In this document: positions 51,621-59,902 of the stretch, piece by piece
Position numbering within the stretch: the first letter of the stretch is position 1
Layout of the letters: every line of letters begins with the position of its first letter
Assembly: GCF_934746965.1 (NCBI RefSeq)
Contig: NZ_CAKVFS010000003.1
Coordinates: 1 to 64,000, forward strand
Direction: 5' to 3'
DNA length: 64,000 nucleotides
Origin: an uncultured Methanobrevibacter sp.
GTDB lineage: Archaea; Methanobacteriota; Methanobacteria; Methanobacteriales; Methanobacteriaceae
Translations under genes and position numbers: made by a program
Notes under the pieces: generated by a model
Told to the model about the DNA's origin: nothing
The model's database searches: none
The model's input: only the letters and a program-made list of their open reading frames with translations

Positions 51621-52569
51621 TGGGGATTTTAGTCACATCAATTCCTGTAATAAGTCCGTTTTTGTATTCTGCAAGGTTTTGGCTGGTTAAGAAGGTTACA
51701 ATAGCTTCTTTAGTACCTAATTTAGTAGTAGGTAAATCTGTAAATAAGGTGGGTGGCATTAATCTTTGAACCTCAATAGTACTTGAATCTACAAAGAGCA
51801 TATCATTAGTTTTAAGGTTAGAATCAATAAGAATAGGGACTTCTAAACCATTTGGAGCTTCATATGCTACTACACGATGTCCTAAACCAATATCGATTTT
51901 ATCATTGTATCTTCTGTAAGGTGCTACAATCTTTTTCAAGACTTTTGCAACTGCGTTAGTGGTTACAATACAATCAGGAGTTCCTCCATTCCCGTCGATA
52001 ATGTCAGTTAACATATCATCAATAATATCTTCAGTAATTGCTTCTTTGTTTAAATCCTCTTTGTTGGTTTTTACAGCATTTGTAAAACCTGTAAAGTCTT
52101 TAGTTGAAGCAGAACCAGTTCCTTGAAGTAATGTATCGTCAGTTATATTTGTTACTTTAATATAACCGTCTTCTACCTCGTTTGCAAGTAAATCAATATG
52201 TTTATTACCCATTTGAGCCATTAAGGAGATGTCAATAGGGTGAATGATGGTTTTCATTTTTTCTACTGTTTCATCATATTTAGAAGCAATAGCTGCAGGT
52301 ATATCATCATCTTCAGCTATGAACTGAGATGCACTGTTACTTGTTTTCTTATAGAACCCTACATAGGTACTATCAGAAGTTAATACCCTACCTTTACTTT
52401 CAAGGAATCTGAAATAAGGTGCTTTTTCAAATACTTTTGTTTGTAACTCAGGAGTGTAAGATATCTGCATTGATTGTGCAGCATCACTAGTAATCATCAT
52501 TGCTTTTCTTAACTCTTGAATTTCATTAGATTGACTTTGCATTTTTAATTCTAAGTCTTTCATATTCAT
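51613..52569 (-). CDS. Major capsid protein, HK97 fold
   Basis: 318 residues with the HK97-type pattern: N-terminal helical delta-like region, then YTPELQTKVFEKAPYFRFLE, ATTNAVAKVLKKI and a DSSTIEVQRLMPP C-terminal domain. GGAGGATTGAGTT precedes ATG 52569. It directly follows protease/scaffold. The end reads ATC CCC AGC AAT TAA; a +1 slip at CCC extends it by 98 residues (see 51324-51620). Confidence 0.88.
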   Translation of the reverse strand: MNMKDLELKMQSQSNEIQELRKAMMITSDAAQSMQISYTPELQTKVFEKAPYFRFLESKGRVLTSDSTYVGFYKKTSNSASQFIAEDDDIPAAIASKYDETVEKMKTIIHPIDISLMAQMGNKHIDLLANEVEDGYIKVTNITDDTLLQGTGSASTKDFTGFTNAVKTNKEDLNKEAITEDIIDDMLTDIIDGNGGTPDCIVTTNAVAKVLKKIVAPYRRYNDKIDIGLGHRVVAYEAPNGLEVPILIDSNLKTNDMLFVDSSTIEVQRLMPPTLFTDLPTTKLGTKEAIVTFLTSQNLAEYKNGLITGIDVTKIPSN

Positions 52570-52591
52570 TATAACTCAATCCTCCAAAATT

Positions 52592-53050
52592 TTATCTTAA
52601 CATATTTTGTATCATTCTAGCAGGAGTGTTATTTCTTTTATATACTGCTTCTGCTATCTCAGAAGGTGTGAACTCTTTAACAGCAGGTTCATTACCTTCA
52701 TTTTGAACTGTGTTTAATTCTTCAGTAACATGTGAAGGGTTTGCTTCACGATTTTTATCAATACTTTTAAAAAATCTACCTAATTCCTTTTGAAGTGTTT
52801 CTTGGATTATAGATTTTGTTTCCTCAGTTGTGTTACCTTCTTCCCCTTCACCTTCAGCAGGTTTTTCTTTTTTATCAAGAATGTCGTTTACAATGTTTTT
52901 AATATCTGCTTGTACGGTTTCCATGATTTTATCAGATATTTCTTGTTCTTTTTCAGTCATTAATTCATTGAATAAATCAACAACATCGTTTTCTGTTAAA
53001 TTACTTTCTTGAGGTTTGTTTCCCTCAGTTGTGTTATTTTCATTAGCCAT
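52592..53050 (-). CDS. Putative scaffold protein from an internal start in the protease gene
   Basis: In-frame ATG at 53048-53050 (residue 180 of the protease) has GGAG (53060-53063) nine bases upstream, an ideal ribosome site inside a coding sequence. It would give a 152-residue acidic scaffold, like lambda Nu3 nested in gene C. Inferred from the ribosome site and the domain boundary. Confidence 0.5.
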   Translation of the reverse strand: MANENNTTEGNKPQESNLTENDVVDLFNELMTEKEQEISDKIMETVQADIKNIVNDILDKKEKPAEGEGEEGNTTEETKSIIQETLQKELGRFFKSIDKNREANPSHVTEELNTVQNEGNEPAVKEFTPSEIAEAVYKRNNTPARMIQNMLR

Positions 53051-53587
53051 ATTGTTTAGCTCCTGTTTATTGTTTTTATATAACTGATAACATGCTCCTG
53101 TTACACAGGTACTTTCAACAATATTATTTTTTGTGGTTGTAATTGTTCCGAAAGTGTCCATGTTTGCAGGCATTGCAGTTAAACTTATTTCATATAAGTT
53201 TATGTCTTTAATTTCCCAACCATCTTTTAAGGGAGTGTAATCGATTACATCTCCTCCTATACTTAAACCAAGGTTTATGCCTATGTCTAGCATTTCCTGT
53301 ATTATAGGGGAGTATTTGCTAAGTATTTTAGCTTTAATTTTAAGTTCGTGTTCATCGGTTTCTAAAACCTCAGTTATACTTCCAATTACTCCTTTAAATA
53401 AACCGTAATGATGGTCACCATGTAAATTGCAGGTTAATGCTTGTTCTTTCATGGATTCTATAGCAGATGGTAGGACAATATCCCCATGCAAGTCCTTATT
53501 AGTGGTGCTTGCAAGACCAGTTATTGTTAATGTATCCTCAGTTATGTTTTTAGATAAAGGAGCATACACTTTGAATTTTGTATTCAT
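52592..53587 (-). CDS. Prohead protease with acidic scaffold-like tail
   Basis: 331 residues from ATG 53587 (a longer frame begins at 53608 without ribosome site). Protease part ~1-165: putative catalytic His56 (LHGDHHYGL), Ser109 (GLSIGG) and Glu133 (EISLTAMPAN), U35/S78-like. From residue ~180 to the end an acidic, coiled-coil, disordered region resembles a scaffolding protein, ending in the conserved PARMIQNMLR. A second start inside the frame (53050) can make the scaffold alone. Confidence 0.82.
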   Translation of the reverse strand: MNTKFKVYAPLSKNITEDTLTITGLASTTNKDLHGDIVLPSAIESMKEQALTCNLHGDHHYGLFKGVIGSITEVLETDEHELKIKAKILSKYSPIIQEMLDIGINLGLSIGGDVIDYTPLKDGWEIKDINLYEISLTAMPANMDTFGTITTTKNNIVESTCVTGACYQLYKNNKQELNNMANENNTTEGNKPQESNLTENDVVDLFNELMTEKEQEISDKIMETVQADIKNIVNDILDKKEKPAEGEGEEGNTTEETKSIIQETLQKELGRFFKSIDKNREANPSHVTEELNTVQNEGNEPAVKEFTPSEIAEAVYKRNNTPARMIQNMLR

Positions 53588-53636
53588 AAAAATTGAACAC
53601 CATCCCATTTTTTTTATTATATATTTTTTTTTAAGG

Positions 53637-53690
53637 GTGTGCTTGAGGAATTAAACCTCATATGGAAAAAGTAGATTATTATAAGCACAC
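53637..53690. ncRNA. Structured leader between the MuF/small gene and protease genes
   Basis: GTGTGCTT (53637-53644) pairs with AAGCACAC (53683-53690), enclosing an inner TGAGG/CCTCA hairpin (53644-53648 with 53656-53660). This gives a closed multi-stem element about 30-50 bases before the protease start on the minus strand. Structural role is inferred from pairing alone. Confidence 0.4.
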
Positions 53691-53702
53691 ATACAGACAA
53701 AT

Positions 53703-53733
53703 GAGAGGAAAAGAAGTGTTCTTCTTTTCTCTC
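53703..53733. terminator. 13-bp hairpin upstream of the protease gene
   Basis: GAGAGGAAAAGAAG and CTTCTTTTCTCTC pair over 13 bp with one bulged G and a TGTT loop. On the + strand it is followed by five T residues; on the minus strand no T-run follows, so it may instead be an RNA processing or attenuation element. The rest of 53609-53817 shows no gene. Confidence 0.45.
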
Positions 53734-53817
53734 TTTTTAGGAATAAGGGGAGTGTAGAAAATTTTTGTTATAAATGGATAGTTTAACGTCTAAAAATTTA
53801 TCCAGGACGAAAAAAAA

Positions 53818-54105
53818 TTAAATTACATCATCAAACGAAGATAAATTAACTTGGTGAGGATTAACCTTAATTTCATTATCAACAAATACATGTGAGGCTA
53901 AACCACGACTACAAGGTGTAAAACAAATCTCATAATCATCAGTTTCAAAATTAATAGTATCACTATCTACTAACTCCATCACATCTTCACCATCATCATT
54001 AATTTTAGATCTGAAATATTCAATATTTAAATATACATATAGTTTATTATTAATAAGTTCTGTTTTTACATTATTTTCTTCACTTAAATTAATTATATTC
54101 TCCAT
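53818..54105 (-). CDS. Orphan behind the MuF-zincin gene; candidate immunity protein
   Basis: 95 residues, strongly acidic (ELVDSDTINFETDDYEIC), no recognised fold. GAGGAGTTAG within the end of the MuF gene drives ATG 54105, so translation is coupled to the effector. It occupies the same slot as the small ORFs behind the MuF remnant at 2008-2529, but is unrelated in sequence to them, as expected of matched effector-immunity pairs. The immunity role is inference. Confidence 0.55.
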   Translation of the reverse strand: MENIINLSEENNVKTELINNKLYVYLNIEYFRSKINDDGEDVMELVDSDTINFETDDYEICFTPCSRGLASHVFVDNEIKVNPHQVNLSSFDDVI

Positions 54106-55639
54106 ACACTAACTCCTCTATAAGTTTACAACGATTAGGGAATTTTTCTTTAAACTGTTTATTATCCTGTAAATATAAAGACATAGATTCTGCAAAGTCC
54201 TCACTATATTCACGGTAATGTAATTTCTCCTTATAATTCTTTTTATATGTACTTCTAGCATAATCAGAAGGATATGTTTTATAAGTACGCATACGTGGTT
54301 TACCATTAGGTTTACGTAAAATTTCCCCATTTATTTCGGCAGGTTTACGCACATAATCCTTTTTAACCATGTCCCTATATTCTTTTGAATTAGAAATATT
54401 ATATATACTATTTTTATCCTCATATTTACCTTCAGTTAATTTATTTTTTGTGAAATTATCAAAAAGGTGTCCTAATTCATGATAAAAAGTATGAATAAAT
54501 TGTTCTTCAGATTCTGGTTTGTATAAGGTTATACTAGGTTTATTAGACCTATGATATCCTCCTAATGTACTTCTACCTGATTTTATGAGTTTTGCTGAAA
54601 CACGTATTTCTTTTGTATATATCTTAACATTTTCAGGTAATGAATCATATAATTGTTTAATCTGTTTAAATGAGGTGTAATCTATACCTTCACCTAATTT
54701 TATTGTAACATCATTATATTCCCGTACGTTAAATTTTTCATCTTTACCGTACATTGTATATTCGTCAGTTGTATATTCTTTATATTTTTGTTTTTTCTGA
54801 GTATTTGCTGAATTAATTTGTAAAGAATTATTTGTAGGTTCTGTATCGATAGTATCATCTAAATGTGCAGTCCATCGACAACCACAATTAGGGTGACGCG
54901 GGATTAGTTCTTCAACTTCAGTTATTTTATAGGGATTTTTTTCTTCACATTCTAAACAGATTGTACAAACATTAACTCCTTTAGTCATCCAGTCAACCAG
55001 TTTTACATTATAATTAGCGTAGGATTGGAGAATTGCATTATTTTCTGCACGGCTTTTCTCTGTTCGAGCTATGGTTAATGCTCTTTGATAAGGAGATAAT
55101 GTGGAGTCATCTAAAGGTTCGAGTTTACGGTCTTTTATACGTTCAGCTATCTCGGAAACTCCTTTTCCTTCAATTAATCCTGCTTGTATCTCTTCACGTA
55201 TTGTTTGTATAGTATCAGCATTTACATTACGGATAAGATTATAATTATATTCTTTTAAATTTCGTAATGCTGTTTTATCTTGTTCTGTGAATGTTACATG
55301 TCGTTTAATATCTTTATAACCTTGTTTTGCTCCAGTTTCATAGATGTTTTCTATTATTGTATCCACACTTTTTTTATTATCTGATAATAAATCCATTATA
55401 TCCTGGTCTAAATCATTAAACATTTCTGTTTTATATTTTGCTTCAGTTTTAAAGTATTTAGCAGCCTCAGGAGTATCCAACCAAGCTAAATGTTTATTGA
55501 ATGTTTCATCTAATATGTTAGCAATATTTTCATATAATTGTTTAGCTGTAGCATCATCATATATACTTTTAACTGTAAATTCATCAGAACAGTTTAAAAT
55601 ATCTATTAATAAATGATTAGTTTTAATCCTTTCATTCAT
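54089..55639 (-). CDS. MuF head protein fused to a zincin metallopeptidase
   Basis: 516 residues. N-terminal ~260: SPP1 gp7/MuF-type minor head protein with Cys225, Cys228, Cys231 and HPNCGC (249-254). Linker 262-300. C-terminal ~305-516: a zincin with HELGH (His387, Glu388, His391) and a downstream SEDFAES (480-486) whose Glu is the probable third zinc ligand; this pairing resembles MuF-associated metallopeptidase domains. Because MuF proteins are packed with DNA, the peptidase may be injected into the cell and cut host or rival proteins. It lies between portal and the putative immunity gene, and is paralogous in its N-terminal part to 470-1987. Confidence 0.8.
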   Translation of the reverse strand: MNERIKTNHLLIDILNCSDEFTVKSIYDDATAKQLYENIANILDETFNKHLAWLDTPEAAKYFKTEAKYKTEMFNDLDQDIMDLLSDNKKSVDTIIENIYETGAKQGYKDIKRHVTFTEQDKTALRNLKEYNYNLIRNVNADTIQTIREEIQAGLIEGKGVSEIAERIKDRKLEPLDDSTLSPYQRALTIARTEKSRAENNAILQSYANYNVKLVDWMTKGVNVCTICLECEEKNPYKITEVEELIPRHPNCGCRWTAHLDDTIDTEPTNNSLQINSANTQKKQKYKEYTTDEYTMYGKDEKFNVREYNDVTIKLGEGIDYTSFKQIKQLYDSLPENVKIYTKEIRVSAKLIKSGRSTLGGYHRSNKPSITLYKPESEEQFIHTFYHELGHLFDNFTKNKLTEGKYEDKNSIYNISNSKEYRDMVKKDYVRKPAEINGEILRKPNGKPRMRTYKTYPSDYARSTYKKNYKEKLHYREYSEDFAESMSLYLQDNKQFKEKFPNRCKLIEELVYGEYN

Positions 55640-55645
55640 AAATAA

Positions 55646-56923
55646 TCAGTATTCTTTACTTAAACGTTCATATAATAATGCTTTCTGTAAACTTTTAACC
55701 TCAAGAGACTCTAACTCATTCATATCATTAGGTGAATTAGCTAAAGCATATTGACTATAATTTAAAGGAGCATTACCCCAATCCACCGGTGCTAAACCAT
55801 AACCTGCCCGTACCTCATTAATATAAGTAGACCCATTCTTTAATTGTTTATCTTCAATATTTGCACGTGTTTCTTTGTTTTCAGTATCAAGTTTATTATA
55901 ATTGAATACTTCCTCAAAACCACCATGACCTAGTATGCGGTTAAATGCTCCTTCAATAATTTTACATTTACCTGCAAGTGTTTTACTGAAATCTTTATCC
56001 TGTGACTCACCTGTACCTGAACCTAAAGAAGCTGTTTCACGTATACTTAATTTAGCAGGCTGTACACCAAAACCGGTTAGTATTCTATCACGTGCATAAT
56101 TCAATAAACTAGCAAAATCCATATCCCGATTAGTGGAGCTAATACGTTGATATGTACCTCCCTGTATAGCAATAATACCTTTTTTTTCTTTCATTGCTTT
56201 CAAACGATTAATGTTAGCATCAACAGCACCTTTAGGAGTTTCAGAGTCAAAACTCATAACACCTAAGGGATCTACTCCACTATGTTCGAAAATGTCTTTG
56301 TTATGTTTCATTCCCAGGAATTCGAGTGCGATACTTAATCCTATACTGTCAATTATGCTTGTACCCCATCTTATGTTTTTAGCACGAACAGGAGGTTTAT
56401 AAATATGTATTATCTCATCATTCTCATAATGATAACCCGTATTTCTTAATGTCCATTGATTTACTTCAGTATCATAACCTATTAACTCTGTAGGAATGAA
56501 ACGAAAACCGTTCGGTACGTTATCTGCTATTTTATCATGATTAACCTCAATGAAACAGTCACCTGTTGCAAGCCAGCTAGTCCATATCTGTGAATTTAAT
56601 ATAGGAAATGTTGCTTCACTTTGACGTCCTTCTGGGAAATTAAATAAACCATTTAAGTAATTAACAGAAGCATAATTAACAACCTCAGAATTAGGATTAT
56701 TAATACTGAACCCATTGTTTAATGATTCATCACAATATACTTCAATACATCTTGAAACATATACGTTATTTAATGCGTTGTAATAGACTTCTAATTCCCC
56801 TGCAGGTTTATTGCTGGACATGAAACTCCACGCGTACTCATTAAGGAATAGTTCATATAAACTATCTCTTTTAGGACGTCTTAAAGAAGGTAAATTTCTT
56901 TTAATTGTGTTAAATAAACTCAT
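55646..56923 (-). CDS. Phage portal protein
   Basis: 425 residues of the HK97-type portal: SLFNTIKRN start, VYVSRCIEVYCDESLNNGF, ISLGSGTG-like turn (SLGSGTGESQDKDFSKT), and an ENKETRANIEDKQLKNG helix near the end. Forms the DNA-entry ring with terminase. GAGGATATATA precedes ATG 56923. Confidence 0.88.
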   Translation of the reverse strand: MSLFNTIKRNLPSLRRPKRDSLYELFLNEYAWSFMSSNKPAGELEVYYNALNNVYVSRCIEVYCDESLNNGFSINNPNSEVVNYASVNYLNGLFNFPEGRQSEATFPILNSQIWTSWLATGDCFIEVNHDKIADNVPNGFRFIPTELIGYDTEVNQWTLRNTGYHYENDEIIHIYKPPVRAKNIRWGTSIIDSIGLSIALEFLGMKHNKDIFEHSGVDPLGVMSFDSETPKGAVDANINRLKAMKEKKGIIAIQGGTYQRISSTNRDMDFASLLNYARDRILTGFGVQPAKLSIRETASLGSGTGESQDKDFSKTLAGKCKIIEGAFNRILGHGGFEEVFNYNKLDTENKETRANIEDKQLKNGSTYINEVRAGYGLAPVDWGNAPLNYSQYALANSPNDMNELESLEVKSLQKALLYERLSKEY

Positions 56924-56932
56924 TATATATCC

Positions 56933-58333
56933 TCACCATTCAATTATGTCAATAGCCACATCCTCTGAACCTATATAATTCTTTTTAAGATAATTATAAG
57001 CATGTGCAGAAGCATCAACTATATCTTTATGTTCACCATAAGGGAATTTTGTAAACTCCTCAACCAAGACCTCACGTAATATAGGGTCACTTATACATAT
57101 CATAACATTCCCATCGAGAATTGCGTTTTGAAGAGGTGTTGCACGGTCTACCTTACTATTACCTGGTAAAGCTAAAGCTTGTTCTACAAAGAAACCAGTT
57201 AATTGTGTTTCCCATTCTCCATAGAGGAGTTTTCCTGCAGCTGCTACACCTGTTTCAATTACTATTTCCGTGTTCACTCCATCCTGTTTTGCAGTATCAA
57301 TTATTTGATTTTTTGTTTGTTTACCGAACTGACCATATACGAGGTTGGTTATTGCTACTGTTCTATCATCATCAAGTACTTTCATTAATACTCCTGCAGT
57401 GTAATCGTTTTTACCAGGTTCACTGGAAGCTATATCCCATGCACGTACAGTTGCATTCTTAAAACTTAAATCATCTGTATTTGTTCTGTAATCAATATTT
57501 TTCATGTCAAAGAAGTCACTTGTATCATCAATAGGTTTTTGTTGATACTGTGATTGAAATTTAACTTCTTTAATACTTCTTCTTTTTTCCTCAAGTATTT
57601 CACGTGTATATACCTCAGGCCATAACGGTTCACCTTCATCTGATAAAGCAGGTAATGTTATGAATTCATATTGATTACTACGATGTTTTTTAAAGACTCC
57701 TTGTAAATCCTTTGTATGCCATCGTGTATGTAATATTATTACTCTTGTGTGTGGTTCAATACGTTGTTCCACGATTGTATCAAACCAATCCAGTTTTTTA
57801 GCAAGTAATGTAGGAGTTATATCATCAAACCCTTTGTAAGGGTCATCAATAATAAGGTAGTCAGCATCTTGACCGGTAATACTTCCTCCTGCACCTGTTA
57901 AACGTATACTGCCGAGGTAATTCTTTCCTTCATTATTACAGAGCATAATATGAGTGCTACTATGTTTATCCTCTGACAAATAAACATTAAAGTATTCACC
58001 ATACATTTTAATGTATTCACGTAACCGTATACCGAATTTTTCACTTAATGTAGACTCATTATTAATAATAAGAATATTTAAATTAGGATTTTGAAAAATC
58101 AACCATAACGGATAAGCAATAGTCACAAGACTGGATTTACTATGCCGTGGAGGCATTGCAACACACAAACGTTTACTATTATCCTTTTGAAGCTTCATTA
58201 AATGTCTGCTTAACATATGTATATGTTTAGCAGGATAACTCTTAGAAAAAATACTAGTAATAAATAATCTATAAAAAAGATATAAATCACTACAACAGTA
58301 TTGCAATTTTTCCTCAATCTTCATGATATTCAT
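56933..58333 (-). CDS. Terminase large subunit
   Basis: 466 residues. Packaging ATPase with Walker A AMPPRHSKSS (59-68) and Walker B DYLIIDDP (158-165), and a C-terminal RNaseH-like nuclease whose first Asp is in RAWDIASSE (Asp300). It overlaps the small subunit by 20 bases. Since it acts on the modified DNA, its target may contain 7-deazaguanine. Confidence 0.92.
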   Translation of the reverse strand: MNIMKIEEKLQYCCSDLYLFYRLFITSIFSKSYPAKHIHMLSRHLMKLQKDNSKRLCVAMPPRHSKSSLVTIAYPLWLIFQNPNLNILIINNESTLSEKFGIRLREYIKMYGEYFNVYLSEDKHSSTHIMLCNNEGKNYLGSIRLTGAGGSITGQDADYLIIDDPYKGFDDITPTLLAKKLDWFDTIVEQRIEPHTRVIILHTRWHTKDLQGVFKKHRSNQYEFITLPALSDEGEPLWPEVYTREILEEKRRSIKEVKFQSQYQQKPIDDTSDFFDMKNIDYRTNTDDLSFKNATVRAWDIASSEPGKNDYTAGVLMKVLDDDRTVAITNLVYGQFGKQTKNQIIDTAKQDGVNTEIVIETGVAAAGKLLYGEWETQLTGFFVEQALALPGNSKVDRATPLQNAILDGNVMICISDPILREVLVEEFTKFPYGEHKDIVDASAHAYNYLKKNYIGSEDVAIDIIEW

Positions 58334-58727
58334 TTAGTATTGTGTCGATTAACTCTTCATCAAATAGGTTAGTTATATTGTGTTCGTGTTTTAAATCACC
58401 TTTAAGTGATATGTCTTTACGTAATCCAAAGTTTTTAGGGTCTATTCTTTCTAACCACCATGCGTCAGCTTGCCATGTCCCGTCTTGACCTGCTTTACGT
58501 ATGTTTTCAACACGTAATGCTATTGCATATGCTTTTGCTTCCTCTACTTTATCATAGAATTGTTTAAATTTACCAGAACGTGCTTTTTCCCCTTTATTAT
58601 ACCATTTATAGAACGTTTGTACTGTTATTCCTGCGATTAAAGGTGCTTTGGATAATGGCATACCTCTTTTTATTTCGTTACATATTTGTTCTGTAATTTC
58701 TACCGTTAATTTTGAACGCCTACCCAT
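58314..58727 (-). CDS. Terminase small subunit
   Basis: 137 residues from ATG 58727, after ATAGGTGAG; the frame from 58736 starts at a GTG inside that site. HTH region EICNEIKRGMPLSKAPLIAG and AGITVQTFYKWYNKGE identify the DNA-recognition domain; C-terminal DEELIDTILNEYHED contacts the large subunit. Confidence 0.8.
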   Translation of the reverse strand: MGRRSKLTVEITEQICNEIKRGMPLSKAPLIAGITVQTFYKWYNKGEKARSGKFKQFYDKVEEAKAYAIALRVENIRKAGQDGTWQADAWWLERIDPKNFGLRKDISLKGDLKHEHNITNLFDEELIDTILNEYHED

Positions 58728-58736
58728 AACACTCAC

Positions 58737-59303
58737 CTATTTGATTGAATTTAAAAATTCATTCTTCAAGGTAGGATTTGTTAAAAATACACCCCTAATA
58801 GAACTTGTTGTAACCTGTGTATTCCTACTTTCCACTCCCCTCATTTCCATGCAAAGATGTTTACTGTTTTTAATAAGTACAATCACACCTTTAGCGTGTA
58901 ACTGTTTATATATAAAATTAGCTATTTCTTCAGTTATATTCTCTTGTACTTGAAGTTTATGTGAAATGTTTTTAATTATCCTTTCAAATTTACTTATACC
59001 TAATATTTCACTATTGGGAATATACCCAATATAAATTTCCATGCTAAAAGGGAGCATATGATGACTACATGTACTATATGCTTTTATAGGACCTATTACT
59101 ATTTGTTGTCCACTATTTCCTTGTATAGGGAACGTTTTAATATATTCTATAGGGGAAACATTATATCCTTCATAAATTTCTTTATATACTTTTGCAACTC
59201 TTTCAGGTGTTTCTTTTAAATGAGGATTATTTCTCCAATCCAACCCTAATCCTTCTTCTAAGATTTCCCCTATTTTCTGTTCTATTATTTTTTGATTAAT
59301 CAT
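58737..59303 (-). CDS. folE: GTP cyclohydrolase I (FolE1)
   Basis: 188 residues from ATG 59303 (a TTG at 59315 lies in the ribosome site). Zn ligands Cys79, His82 and Cys151 sit in YSTCSHHMLPF and KHLCMEMRGV, the spacing of type IA enzymes. It turns GTP into dihydroneopterin triphosphate, the first step of 7-deazaguanine synthesis. Methanogens usually use the unrelated MptA for their own pterins, so this FolE1 is foreign to the host and best explained as part of the phage modification pathway. It is coupled to queE upstream. Confidence 0.92.
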   Translation of the reverse strand: MINQKIIEQKIGEILEEGLGLDWRNNPHLKETPERVAKVYKEIYEGYNVSPIEYIKTFPIQGNSGQQIVIGPIKAYSTCSHHMLPFSMEIYIGYIPNSEILGISKFERIIKNISHKLQVQENITEEIANFIYKQLHAKGVIVLIKNSKHLCMEMRGVESRNTQVTTSSIRGVFLTNPTLKNEFLNSIK

Positions 59304-59307
59304 TACC

Positions 59308-59895
59308 TTATTCAACTCCTAAATATTTATGTAATTGTCCAGATATTCTGTAATTGAATGTTAAAGGAGTGTTTAATATGAGTTCAGTTATTTCTTTAGC
59401 TTTACTAAATTCAGGTTGTAAAAAAATAGTATTTGTGGATTTATCTAAGATATTATTTAATTTCTCTAAATCTGATTTATTTTGTATTATAAATTTAAAA
59501 TAGATATTATTATAATATTTCCATGAATTGTAAGTGTTTTTTAAATTTATTTTTGGTGAAATTACATATGTGACATTATAAGGTAGGAATAAGGGTGTAG
59601 GAGTGCCATTTGTTTCTATTTGTATTTGATAACCTTTTTTTAATAGGTTGGAACATAAAAATGTTATGTCCTGTAATAAAGGTTCTCCTCCAGTTATTAC
59701 TATTAATTTATTAGAATATTCCTCTATTTTTTCTATTATAGTAGTTATACCCATTTTTTCTTTTTTTGTAAAGTCTGTGTCACAAAAACTACAGTTAAGA
59801 TTACATTCTGCTAATCTAATGAAGGTTGCAGGTGTTCCTATAAAAGGTCCTTCACCTTGAAAACTAGAGAATATTTCTATGATTTCTAAAGTCAT
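59308..59895 (-). CDS. queE: 7-carboxy-7-deazaguanine synthase QueE
   Basis: 195 residues, small radical-SAM enzyme: CNLNCSFCDT with Cys31, Cys35, Cys38, GGEPLL (SAM pocket, 69-73) and ETNGT. It converts carboxytetrahydropterin to CDG. The archaeal host may have its own QueE for archaeosine, but this copy is in the phage operon between queD and folE. GAAGGTTGA is upstream. Confidence 0.93.
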   Translation of the reverse strand: MTLEIIEIFSSFQGEGPFIGTPATFIRLAECNLNCSFCDTDFTKKEKMGITTIIEKIEEYSNKLIVITGGEPLLQDITFLCSNLLKKGYQIQIETNGTPTPLFLPYNVTYVISPKINLKNTYNSWKYYNNIYFKFIIQNKSDLEKLNNILDKSTNTIFLQPEFSKAKEITELILNTPLTFNYRISGQLHKYLGVE

Positions 59896-59902
59896 ATTTT
59901 AA

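Noticed and set aside
57121..57462. 113-codon + strand ORF opposite terminase
   Set aside because: Overlaps the conserved nuclease domain of the large terminase; His/Leu/Phe-rich shadow sequence with no ribosome site.
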